A stretch of DNA of 56,645 nt from an uncultured Propionibacteriaceae bacterium (GTDB lineage: Bacteria > Actinomycetota > Actinomycetes > Propionibacteriales > Propionibacteriaceae). The stretch is taken from positions 1 through 56,645 of the forward strand of contig CALCKT010000030.1 in assembly GCA_937965785.1 (NCBI GenBank), in the 5' to 3' direction. The translations under genes were made by a program, and so were the position numbers. Numbering within the stretch: the stretch's first letter is position 1; each line of letters begins with the position of its first letter. Under the pieces are notes generated by a model. The model was not told the origin of the DNA. It made no database searches and saw only the letters and a program-made list of their open reading frames with translations. Below, one piece after another: positions 49,408-56,645 of this stretch.

Positions 49408-50070
49408 ATGTCAGGTCGTCACGTTGCGAAGTCATCTTCCGAGCGCTCCATCGCCATTGGCATCCTCTCCGTGGGGTCGCTGGTGGTCCTCGGATCGCTG
49501 TTTGTCGACAGCATCTGGGTTGTTCGCGTCGGTGCCGTCATAGCCCTGCTGATGGCGGTCGCCGCAGTCTCCGTGGCTTGGATGGAGTTGAAGCGCGAGC
49601 GAGCGGAACACCGCGAGGAGATCAAGCGCCAAGTGGCCATCCGTGTCGAGCAGGCCGAGCGGCATCACGCTGAATCCGTGGCGATGATTGATCGTTTCAA
49701 CGAGCGCGCGCAGAACCTCAAGTCGATGATCGCCAAGCTGCGCCGCCAGCTGGGTGCCGCCAACTCGGAGCTCAGCACCATGCGCGGCAACTCCGCCTGG
49801 CTGCGTGGTGAGGTCGCCGAGAGGCAGTCCCGCATTGATGCCCTTGAGGCGAAGATCGCCGAGCTGGAGGAGCGTCTCATCGCGGAGGAAGAGGCCCGCC
49901 AGGAGATCGAGGAATCCAGCAACATCGTTGAGCTGCCCCGCTACGCCAAGGGTGAGGAAGCCATCGAGCTGTGGATCAGCGATGACGAACACCCCACCAT
50001 GGTGGATCTCGGCAAGCTCAACATGGCCCACTACGATGAACCCCTCCTGCCCGTCCGCAAGGAGGCCTGA
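49408..50070 (+). CDS. Membrane-anchored coiled-coil protein
   Basis: 220 residues. Two adjacent hydrophobic helices (about residues 17-35 and 39-58) are followed by a long charged coiled coil (about 58-172) rich in Glu, Arg, Ala and Leu, with heptad-like runs (RQSRIDALEAKIAELEERLI), and a short acidic tail ending DEPLLPVRKEA. No catalytic domain is seen. It is probably a scaffold or envelope/division-associated protein. It is followed by a strong terminator. Confidence 0.75.
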   Translation: MSGRHVAKSSSERSIAIGILSVGSLVVLGSLFVDSIWVVRVGAVIALLMAVAAVSVAWMELKRERAEHREEIKRQVAIRVEQAERHHAESVAMIDRFNERAQNLKSMIAKLRRQLGAANSELSTMRGNSAWLRGEVAERQSRIDALEAKIAELEERLIAEEEARQEIEESSNIVELPRYAKGEEAIELWISDDEHPTMVDLGKLNMAHYDEPLLPVRKEA

Positions 50071-50108
50071 CCGGCCCCGAAGGGGCAGGAACCCGACCGC
50101 TTCTGCAC

Positions 50109-50161
50109 ACGGATCCCCGACCGCGTGGCCCGGAAGGCCACCGGCCGGGGATCCGTTTTTT
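50109..50161 (+). terminator. Rho-independent terminator
   Basis: ACGGATCCCCG (50109-50119) pairs with CGGGGATCCGT (50146-50156), directly followed by a run of T. A second hairpin GTGGCC/GGCCAC sits in the loop. It ends the coiled-coil protein transcript. Confidence 0.93.
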
Positions 50162-50447
50162 GTGCTCCGCGGGCTTCTTGCGCCGTGAAAAAGTCATCCG
50201 GAGTGAATGGCTTTGTCATCCGAACGGCCAATATTTCTGGTTGGCCGAAAGGCCGGCAAGCTCGTGTGGGAAGGACGTTCAGGCCCTAAAGATCAAGGTT
50301 TCATGCACGGTGAGTGGTATTCCCGGAGGGGGCATCGCATTGATCACGGTTCATAATCTGTTTCAAGGTACTTGAAAATGATGTATTGTTGCCTCTGTCC
50401 CGAGCAAGCAAAGAGCTTGTGCAAGTTTTAGATGAACAGGAGTTCCC
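50162..50447 (+). promoter_or_regulatory. lsr2 upstream region with perfect palindrome
   Basis: An AT-richer stretch than its surroundings. TTTCAAG (50361-50367) and CTTGAAA (50371-50377) form a perfect inverted repeat around GTA, and a TTCAAG / TATTGT pair with 16-base spacing could be a -35/-10. CGGCCAA...TTGGCCG at 50225-50247 is another hairpin. A 49-codon open frame at 50207-50356 with CGGAG before its ATG is possible but unproven. Confidence 0.45.
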
Positions 50448-50771
50448 ATGGCTCGTGAGGTCCAGATCTTCCTCAAGGATGATATCGACGGTTCTGTCGC
50501 GGACCGCAATGTCACTTTCGCTCTCGATGGCGTCGAGTACGAAATCGACCTGAGCGAGGCCAACATCACCAAGCTGGTTCAGGCCCTCGAGCCCTGGACC
50601 GGCGCTGCCCGCCGTGTGCGCAAGAGTTCCAAGCGCAGCACCCAGCGGCGTTCCCACGAAGGGCCTTCCACCAACGACGTTCGCAACTGGGCTCGTGCGC
50701 AGGGCCACGAGGTCAGCGACCGTGGCCGCATCCCCAGCGCCATCATGGCTGCCTACGAGGCGGCCCACTGA
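50448..50771 (+). CDS. lsr2: Lsr2 nucleoid-associated protein
   Basis: 107 residues. MAREVQIFLKDDIDGSVADR and ALDGVEYEIDLSEANITKL form the N-terminal dimerisation/oligomerisation domain; a basic linker (RRVRKSSKRSTQRRS) follows. The C-terminal DNA-binding domain has STNDVRNWARAQGHEVSDRG with the R-G-R hook, which binds AT-rich minor grooves. Lsr2 is the actinobacterial H-NS analogue that silences foreign DNA. It is preceded by AACAGGAG and followed by a terminator. Confidence 0.97.
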   Translation: MAREVQIFLKDDIDGSVADRNVTFALDGVEYEIDLSEANITKLVQALEPWTGAARRVRKSSKRSTQRRSHEGPSTNDVRNWARAQGHEVSDRGRIPSAIMAAYEAAH

Positions 50772-50846
50772 AACTGAGCAATCGACCCTACCGGGGGAAA
50801 CGGGCCGAGAAGACAACTGCCACATCAGTTGAGCGAACCCTGTAAG

Positions 50847-50872
50847 GGGGCGGGAGCACTTGCTCCCGCCCC
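50847..50872 (+). terminator. Terminator of lsr2
   Basis: GGGGCGGGAGCA (50847-50858) is followed two bases later by its exact complement TGCTCCCGCCCC (50861-50872), then TTGGGTGTTGTTTTG. It is a strong stem with a moderately T-rich tail. Confidence 0.85.
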
Positions 50873-51242
50873 TTGGGTGTTGTTTTGGGTCTTTCTTCAA
50901 CGGCTCGCTTTGGGGAAGCCCGGGACGTAACGGAACCGTTGCCTTTGGGGTGACGGAATTTCCGGAAGACGCAGGAAGGCGTGGCGGCCGCGGGGTCGGG
51001 TTTGGGCTTTCGGTGGATTCGGGTGTACGGGGCGGATGTTTCCCCGGGGCCAGCGGGAAGCCGGCCGTTGCGTCGGGGCTTTCGGTGGTTCCCGCGATCC
51101 GCTCTGGGGAATCGGTGTCGTCCGTGGACTGGAGGGGCACACCTTCCGGGAGATCGGCGGGCCTGTTCGGATCCAGGGAATCGTTCCCGAGCCAGACGAT
51201 GGTGTTGTCGCCGAATACCGAATCGAGTTTGTGCTCGCTCAC
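50873..51242 (-). pseudogene. Possible truncated gene remnant
   Basis: A minus-strand frame starts at a GTG at 51242 directly after an in-frame TAG. Its first 80 or so codons favour G or C at the third position (by eye), and the peptide begins SEHKLDSVFGDNTIVWLGND before a long Pro/Ser/Thr-rich stretch. It then runs through the lsr2 terminator and antisense to lsr2 without stopping until 50301, so the natural 3' end seems lost. No family was recognised. The rest of the 50873-51642 gap shows no supported gene. Confidence 0.25.
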
Positions 51243-51642
51243 CTAACCCGCGACGAGGCAGGCGTTGTTGATGGTCGTTGCGGCGGTTTGCGGCGGATCG
51301 GCCAAACCGGAAACGGCCGGGTCCGCGGGTTTCCTGATTTTTCCCATTCCGCAGCGGCGTGGCGCCTCCCGGGTTTGGCTGCGCATCCCCGGTGTTGCGG
51401 TCGTTCCCGGGAACCGAAACCAGTGCGGCACTTGACGAATGGCGCCTGGCCGGTGACGGGAAGGCCGGTTTCGTCGCGGTCCGGTGACCGGTGGCGCGGG
51501 GAATGGGGCCCGCCAACCGCGTCCCCTGCGTGCCCGATGACCACGCCGCTGGCTGGGTGTCTGCGGATCCTTGCGCGAGCCTCTAAGCTGGTATGAGCGG
51601 AGCCGGCGCAATGCCGTCGCGCACCGCAGGAGGAGATAAAGA

Positions 51643-54138
51643 ATGTTCGAACGCTTCACTGATCGCGCCCGCCGGGTCATCGTGTTGGCGCAGGATGAGG
51701 CCAAGCTGTTAAACCACAACTACATCGGCACGGAGCACCTGCTTCTCGGTCTGATTCACGAGGGCGAGGGCGTGGCCGCCAAGGCGCTGGAACAAATGGG
51801 AATCTCCCTGCAGGCGGCCCGTGAGCAGGTGGTCGAGATCATGGGCCAGGGGCAGCAGGTGCCATCCGGGCACATCCCCTTCTCGCCGCGCGCCAAGCGC
51901 GTGCTGGAGCTTTCGCTGCGCGAGGCCCTGCAGATGAACCACAACTACATCGGCACCGAGCACATCCTGCTCGGGCTGGTGCGGGAGGGTGAGGGAGTGG
52001 CCGCCCAGGTGCTTCTGAAGCTCGGGGCCGATCTCGGCCGGGTGCGTTCCACCGTCATCCAGCTGCTGGCCGGCTACCAGGGCAAGGAGGCGTCCATGGC
52101 GGGCGCCCCGGAGGCCGGGCCGGAGAAGTCCAGTTCGCAGGTGCTCGACCAGTTCGGGCGCAACCTCACCCAGGCGGCACGCGAGAACCGGCTCGACCCG
52201 GTGATCGGCCGTGTCAGCGAGATCGAGCGCGTCATGACGGTGCTCAGCCGCCGCACCAAGAACAACCCGGTGCTGATCGGTGAACCGGGCGTCGGCAAGA
52301 CCGCCGTCGTCGAGGGCCTCAGCCAGGCCATCGTCCGCGGCGACGTGCCCGAGACCCTGCGCGACAAGCAGATCTACACCCTGGACCTGGGTGCCCTGGT
52401 GGCTGGTTCGCGTTACCGCGGCGATTTCGAGGAACGCCTGAAGAAGGTGCTCAAGGAGATCAAGACCCGCGGCGACATCATGCTGTTCATCGACGAGATC
52501 CACACCCTCGTCGGTGCCGGTGCCGCGGAGGGGGCCATCGACGCCGCCAGCATCCTCAAACCCATGCTGGCCCGCGGTGAACTCCAGACCATCGGCGCCA
52601 CCACCCTCGACGAGTACCGCAAACACATCGAGAAGGACGCCGCCCTGGAGCGCCGGTTCCAGCCGATCCAGGTGGCCGAGCCATCCGTCGCGCTGACCAT
52701 CGACATCCTGAAGGGGCTGCGGGACCGCTACGAGGCCCACCACCGCATCACCATCACCGACGAGGCCCTCACGGCCGCGGCGACGATGGCGGACCGCTAC
52801 GTCCAGGATCGGTTCCTGCCGGACAAGGCCATCGACCTGATCGACGAGGCCGGTGCGCGGCTGCGCATCCAGCGGATGACCGCGCCTCCGGACCTGCGCG
52901 AGTTCGACGAGCAGATCGCGAAGCTGAAGATGGAGAAGGACGCCGCCATCGATGCGCAGGACTTCGAGACCGCCGCCCGGCTGCGTGACGACGTCACCCG
53001 CATCCAGGCGCAGCGCGCGGAGAAGGAGGAGGCCTGGAAGCAGGGCGACTCCGACATTCCCGCGGTGGTGGGCGAGGAGGAGATCGCCGTCGTGCTGTCC
53101 AGCAGCACCGGAATTCCGGTGTTCAAGCTGACGGAGGAGGAGTCGGCGCGGCTGCTGCGCATGGAGCAGGAGATCGGGAAGCGTTACATCGGGCAGGAGG
53201 ACGCCGTCAAGGCCCTCGCCCGTTCGATCCGCCGCACCCGTGCCGGTCTGAAGGACCCGAAGCGTCCCTCCGGTTCCTTCATCTTCGCCGGCCCCTCGGG
53301 CGTCGGGAAGACGGAACTCACCAAGGCGCTCACCGAGTTCCTGTTCGGCGACGAGGACGCGCTCATCACCCTCGACATGAGCGAATACTCCGAGAAGCAC
53401 ACCGCGTCCAGGATGTTCGGGTCCCCGCCCGGTTACGTCGGCTACGAGGAGGGCGGTCAGCTCACCGAGAAGGTGCGTCGCAAGCCGTTCTCGGTGGTGC
53501 TGTTCGACGAGATCGAGAAGGCCCACCCCGACATCTTCAACTCGCTGCTGCAGATCCTCGACGAGGGGCGTCTCACCGACGCCCAGGGTCGCGTGGTGGA
53601 CTTCAAGAACACCGTCATCGTGATGACCACCAACCTCGGTTCCCGCGACATCAGCAAGGGTGTCAACCTCGGATTCTCGCGGGCCGGGGACGAGGCCTCC
53701 AGCTACGAGAAGATGAAGGCGAAGGTCTCCGACGAACTCAAGCAGCATTTCCGTCCTGAGTTCCTGAACCGTGTCGACGAGATCGTCGTGTTCCACCAGC
53801 TCACGCAGTCCAACATCGAACGGATCGTGGACCTGATGGTGGCGCAGATCGAATCCCGCTTGGCGGACCGGGACATGGGCATCGAACTGACCCCGGCCGC
53901 GAAGACCCTCATCGCCAAGCGCGGTTTCGACCCGGTGCTCGGGGCGCGCCCCCTGCGCCGCGCCCTGCAGCGTGACATCGAGGACGTGCTCGCCGAGAAG
54001 ATCCTCTTCGGAGACCTGGCCGCAGGGCAGATCGTCCATGTGGACGTCGCCGAGGAGGGTGCGGAACTGCCGTTCAAGTTCACGGGAATCTCCAAGACCC
54101 CGCCGGCTCTCCCCGCGGAAACCGGTCCCGCCGAATGA
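51643..54138 (+). CDS. clpC: ClpC unfoldase (Clp protease ATP-binding subunit)
   Basis: 831 residues with an excellent ribosome-binding site (AGGAGGAG) before the ATG. Two Clp_N repeats occupy residues 1-145 (each with HNYIGTEHLLLGL or similar). The first AAA+ domain has Walker A GEPGVGKT (near 213), then a UVR-like coiled middle (near 430), and the second AAA+ domain has GPSGVGKT (near 550). The NLGFS loop near 676 is the ClpP-docking motif. It feeds proteins to ClpP and is essential in many actinobacteria. A TTGCGC / TATGAG pair at 51571-51597 is a weak promoter candidate. Confidence 0.98.
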   Translation: MFERFTDRARRVIVLAQDEAKLLNHNYIGTEHLLLGLIHEGEGVAAKALEQMGISLQAAREQVVEIMGQGQQVPSGHIPFSPRAKRVLELSLREALQMNHNYIGTEHILLGLVREGEGVAAQVLLKLGADLGRVRSTVIQLLAGYQGKEASMAGAPEAGPEKSSSQVLDQFGRNLTQAARENRLDPVIGRVSEIERVMTVLSRRTKNNPVLIGEPGVGKTAVVEGLSQAIVRGDVPETLRDKQIYTLDLGALVAGSRYRGDFEERLKKVLKEIKTRGDIMLFIDEIHTLVGAGAAEGAIDAASILKPMLARGELQTIGATTLDEYRKHIEKDAALERRFQPIQVAEPSVALTIDILKGLRDRYEAHHRITITDEALTAAATMADRYVQDRFLPDKAIDLIDEAGARLRIQRMTAPPDLREFDEQIAKLKMEKDAAIDAQDFETAARLRDDVTRIQAQRAEKEEAWKQGDSDIPAVVGEEEIAVVLSSSTGIPVFKLTEEESARLLRMEQEIGKRYIGQEDAVKALARSIRRTRAGLKDPKRPSGSFIFAGPSGVGKTELTKALTEFLFGDEDALITLDMSEYSEKHTASRMFGSPPGYVGYEEGGQLTEKVRRKPFSVVLFDEIEKAHPDIFNSLLQILDEGRLTDAQGRVVDFKNTVIVMTTNLGSRDISKGVNLGFSRAGDEASSYEKMKAKVSDELKQHFRPEFLNRVDEIVVFHQLTQSNIERIVDLMVAQIESRLADRDMGIELTPAAKTLIAKRGFDPVLGARPLRRALQRDIEDVLAEKILFGDLAAGQIVHVDVAEEGAELPFKFTGISKTPPALPAETGPAE

Positions 54139-54154
54139 CCCGCTGAACCACGAG

Positions 54155-54186
54155 GGGCCCCGACCACAAGGTCGGGGCCCTTGTTG
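54155..54186 (+). terminator. Rho-independent terminator of clpC
   Basis: GGGCCCCGACC (54155-54165), loop ACAA, then GGTCGGGGCCC (54170-54180), a perfect 11-bp stem followed by TTGTTGT. Confidence 0.92.
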
Positions 54187-54190
54187 TCGC

Positions 54191-54452
54191 GCCGAGCTGG
54201 TTGAACCGGTCGCGACGAAACCTCTCCGTCCCGAAGTTGGTTGAGTCGGGCGGTGCTGAAGGAGCGGCCCGTGTCGAAACCATCGTTCGCATGTCCGGGG
54301 TCTCGTGGTCGGGTTCTGGTTACCGGGTTTCGGGTGGTTTCGATGTGGACTGCTCGCCCAGGGAGTCGCGGTCCGGCTCAACCGGCTTGGAAGAGTGGAA
54401 GTTGGTTGAGCCGACCTGCTCGCTCTGCGAGCTGGTCGTGTCGAAACCATGG
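54191..54452. repeat. Dispersed GGTTTCGAC/CTCAACCA repeats between clpC and disA
   Basis: Two diverged minus-orientation fragments (about 54196-54226 and 54234-54285, the second ending GTGTCGAAACC), then a plus copy near 54333-54382 and a well-conserved minus copy at about 54400-54449 with the TGCGAGCTGGTCG middle. This fills the 350-base gap between the convergent clpC and disA genes. Confidence 0.8.
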
Positions 54453-54490
54453 TGACCGCTGCGTCCGGGGTGGGTGTCCGGCGGAATCTC

Positions 54491-55552
54491 TCAGACGGGG
54501 GTCTGGGGGCGGGTGTAGGCGGCTTCGGTGATGCGCAGCAGGGCGTCGCGGATCAGGCGGGCCCGCGCCGACCCGATCCCCTCGAGCTGCTGGAGTTCCG
54601 AGACGGAGACGCTGAACAGTTCCTGCAGCGAGAACCGGTTGATGAGTTTCGTCGTCATCCCCTCCGACAGGCGACCCACCGAGATCAGCAGACGCGTGCC
54701 GCGGGTGTGGATCGGGGTCTCCAGGTAGGGGGATTCGCCGAAGCCGATGCGTTCCGCGACGAGCTGGGAGCTCAGCAGTTCCTCAGCGGAGAAGTTGTGC
54801 AGCGGCTCCAGGGTGAAGAGGGCCGGGTCGGTGAGATTGTGGGCGTAGTCGGTTCTCAGCTGCTCGTCGAGACCGGTGAACTCACCCACCAGCTCCGCGT
54901 GCTGCAGCGCTATGAGACGGCCCTCGACACCGAGGGTGTCGATGTGGAACTGGGCCTCCGCGGACAGGCGCCGGGTCATCTCGAAGCGCTGGGCGACGAG
55001 CACCAGGTCGCGGATGGTGACCTGCTCGCCGACCTCCAGGGCGTTGAACTGGTGGAGGATGTCACCCAGGCGGTCGACGAAACGGGCGAGGGTGGCCAAG
55101 GTCTGGTTGGCGCGGCTGATCATCTGCCCGGAGGTCTCCACCACGTGCCGGTCCCCGTCCATGAACAGTGAGATCGTGGACATCGACGCCGACACCGTCA
55201 CCACGGGAACCCCGGAGGCCTGCGCGGTGCGGTCGGCGGAGCGGTGCCGGGTGCCGGTCTCGGCGGTCGGCAGGTTACCCGCGGGGACGAGATGGACACC
55301 TGCTGCAATGATGCGGCTGAGGTCGTTGGACAGGATGATGGCGCCGTCGAGTTTTGCCAGTTCCCGCAGGGCCTGGGGGGTGAACTCGACGTCGAGCCGG
55401 AAACCGCCGGTGGAGACCTGCTGCACCTTCGCGTTGTTCCCCAGCACGACCAGCGCACCTGTGCGGCCGTGCAGGATACGGTCCAGCCCGGCGCGCAGCG
55501 GAGTGCCGGGCGCGAGGCGTCGTTGGTACTGGCGTAGCCGATCCCGCTTCAT
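54491..55552 (-). CDS. disA: Diadenylate cyclase DisA
   Basis: 353 residues from the ATG at 55552, with GGAGGAAA upstream. The DAC domain carries the D-G-A motif at residues 69-71 and R-H-R at 102-104 (GTRHRSADRTAQ), which bind ATP to make cyclic di-AMP. A helical linker (about 145-285) and a C-terminal helix-hairpin-helix DNA-binding region (LQQLEGIGSARARLIRDALL) follow. DisA scans DNA for branched structures and signals through c-di-AMP. The usual neighbour radA is not adjacent. Confidence 0.97.
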   Translation of the reverse strand: MKRDRLRQYQRRLAPGTPLRAGLDRILHGRTGALVVLGNNAKVQQVSTGGFRLDVEFTPQALRELAKLDGAIILSNDLSRIIAAGVHLVPAGNLPTAETGTRHRSADRTAQASGVPVVTVSASMSTISLFMDGDRHVVETSGQMISRANQTLATLARFVDRLGDILHQFNALEVGEQVTIRDLVLVAQRFEMTRRLSAEAQFHIDTLGVEGRLIALQHAELVGEFTGLDEQLRTDYAHNLTDPALFTLEPLHNFSAEELLSSQLVAERIGFGESPYLETPIHTRGTRLLISVGRLSEGMTTKLINRFSLQELFSVSVSELQQLEGIGSARARLIRDALLRITEAAYTRPQTPV

Positions 55553-55632
55553 TTTCCTCCAGAGCCGTCGATCCCCGAGCAAGTTTACAAACCCGGTGAA
55601 ACTCGGTCTTCTGAAGGCGCGACCGGGCAGGT

Positions 55633-56112
55633 ATGGTTGAACACATGGAAACCAACTCGCAGGATCGCGAGTCGGCGGCTCATCTCCTCGAGCTCGCCGA
55701 CGAGGCCCGTGCGGCGACCGTGCATGCCGCTGCCCTGCCGTGGTGGCGGCTCGCGCTGGTGGCTGGAAGCGCCGGGGTCTTCTGCGGTGGAATCATCGTC
55801 AATGCCTGGGTGGTTGTCATCATCGGGATCGCGATGATGACAACCGTAGCCGTGCTGCTCCACCGATGGGGGACCTCTCGCGGTCAACATCTCGTATCAC
55901 CGTGGTTCTATGCCTTCCCGCTCCTGCTGGCGGGACCTTTCCCCTTCCTGCTGCGTGCCCTGCTGGATGATGTATCGGTTGACTGGTTCTGGATCGCGGT
56001 CGGCTACGGCATGACCGCTTCCGTGGTGTATTTCGTCGCTCTTCTGCTCGACGAGCGCTGGCGCAACCGGCGTCTCGCCGAGGGGCGGTTCGAGGAGTAT
56101 GACATCTGGTGA
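55633..56112 (+). CDS. Small four-helix membrane protein
   Basis: 159 residues, or 155 from the ATG at 55645; no clear ribosome-binding site for either. A hydrophilic N-terminus (residues 1-38) is followed by two adjacent helices (about 40-82), a third near 92-110 and a fourth near 122-140, then a basic/acidic tail ending FEEYDIW. The layout resembles small integral-membrane proteins encoded next to MarR/PadR-like regulators. It overlaps the downstream regulator gene by four bases, so the regulator probably controls or responds to it. Confidence 0.7.
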   Translation: MVEHMETNSQDRESAAHLLELADEARAATVHAAALPWWRLALVAGSAGVFCGGIIVNAWVVVIIGIAMMTTVAVLLHRWGTSRGQHLVSPWFYAFPLLLAGPFPFLLRALLDDVSVDWFWIAVGYGMTASVVYFVALLLDERWRNRRLAEGRFEEYDIW

Positions 56113-56396
56113 CCGGCTTCGATGAAACCATTCACTCTCCGAACCGGCTGCGGATCTGTGCGGCCCTCTCGGCGGCGCGGCAGGTGGAGTTCGCCACCCT
56201 GGAGCAGGGGCTCGGGGTGTCGAAGTCGCTGCTGAGCAAACAGCTCAAGGTGCTGATCGACGCCGGTTACGTGAAAGTGGAACGCAAACCCCAGTCCTTC
56301 GGTCGGCCTCGCACCTGGGTGGGGCTGACTTCCGCAGGTCGCAGGGCCTACCGGAATCACGTCGCCGCCCTGCGAAAAATCATTGAGGAGGACTGA
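56109..56396 (+). CDS. Winged-helix transcriptional regulator
   Basis: 95 residues with a GTG start overlapping the membrane-protein stop. SPNRLRICAALSAARQVEFA, TLEQGLGVSKSLLSKQLKVL and IDAGYVKVERKPQSFGRPRT form a complete winged helix with a recognition helix at about residues 38-50, as in HTH_34 or MarR-like one-domain regulators. LTSAGRRAYRNHVAALRKII is the dimerisation tail. It has no ligand domain. Confidence 0.85.
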   Translation: MTGFDETIHSPNRLRICAALSAARQVEFATLEQGLGVSKSLLSKQLKVLIDAGYVKVERKPQSFGRPRTWVGLTSAGRRAYRNHVAALRKIIEED

Positions 56397-56402
56397 AGCC
56401 AA

Positions 56403-56645
56403 AGCCGGCTCAACCGGCTTCGGCAGGATCTGCGCTCCTTCCCAAACCCGGACCCCTGCGCACGAAACGCAGGCTCCCACCGAGCACCGTGACGGACCTG
56501 CCCGGCCCTCCCCGGCCCTCCCCCCTGTACACGAAACGCAGGAGACGAACGGCTCAACGTCGTGTGATGACGTTGAACCGTCGAACCTCCGCGAGTCGTG
56601 CACGGGGAAGGGCGAGTCGTGCACGGGGAAGGGCGAGTCGTGCAC
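56403..56645. repeat. Composite repeat, copy 2, ending in 21-bp tandem repeats
   Basis: GCCGGCTTCGGCAGGATCTG opens the block, as at 3690. CGGCTCAACGTC and GACGTTGAACCG form the core inverted repeat (about 56550-56580), followed by TCGAACCTCCGCGAGTCGTG. From about 56590 a 21-bp unit (GCGAGTCGTGCACGGGGAAGG) repeats head to tail nearly three times and runs off the window edge. No gene is seen after 56396. Confidence 0.8.

Noticed and set aside
51709..54450. Minus-strand open frame of about 910 codons
   Set aside because: It is antisense to clpC and runs into intergenic repeats.

Overview
The window reads as chromosomal DNA of a high-GC actinobacterium. The best fit is a member of the Propionibacteriaceae (Arachnia/Propionibacterium-like; the genus is inferred). 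The evidence is the paired methylmalonyl-CoA mutase subunits of the propionate pathway, an anaerobic cobalamin cluster with a CbiE-CbiG-CbiH triple fusion, Lsr2, DisA, ClpC, and the actinobacterial 'helicase/secretion neighbourhood' of Tad-type genes.

Layout. 1-3.4 kb: a homopurine repeat tract, then two overlapping minus-strand genes for exported beta-propeller proteins. 3.4-4.3 kb: dense intergenic repeats. 4.3-5.6 kb: a Holin-X-type membrane protein and a methyltransferase. 5.6-9.4 kb: CpaE-like, TadA, TadB and TadC genes, each overlapping the next. 9.4-15.1 kb: a repeat-flanked module (VOC protein, histidine kinase, response regulator, LanFEG-like ABC transporter) that separates the Tad genes from their usual partner, the DEAH-box helicase (15.15-17.4 kb). 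TadE-like and pilin genes follow on the minus strand (17.5-18.6 kb). 18.8-26.1 kb: corrin-ring genes (cbiL-cbiF-cbiEGH-cbiX/cysG on minus behind a cobalamin riboswitch, cbiC-cbiD divergent). 26.2-30.4 kb: an IrtAB-like siderophore ABC transporter behind a DtxR/IdeR-like box.

30.4-38.2 kb is accessory: a lipoprotein, a methyltransferase, a surface leucine-rich-repeat protein whose LPXTG signal is cut short, a coupled small ORF-Imm53-membrane protein operon, a MazEF-like toxin-antitoxin pair and an AlbA/Schlafen-type regulator. 38.2-42.3 kb is mutAB, which makes and needs B12-dependent propionate chemistry and so links functionally to the cobalamin cluster. 42.6-50.1 kb carries DUF2218, a histidine phosphatase, then the conserved hpt-ftsH-folE-folP-folB-folK-DUF3180 series and a coiled-coil protein. 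50.4-56.6 kb carries lsr2, clpC, disA, a small membrane protein/regulator pair, and more repeats up to the window edge.

The least explained material is the non-coding DNA. At least three families of dispersed inverted repeats, some nested, sit between genes and often directly after stop codons. Two perfect or near-perfect hairpins bracket the pilin gene. No tRNA, rRNA, CRISPR array, insertion-sequence transposase or phage gene cluster was found.
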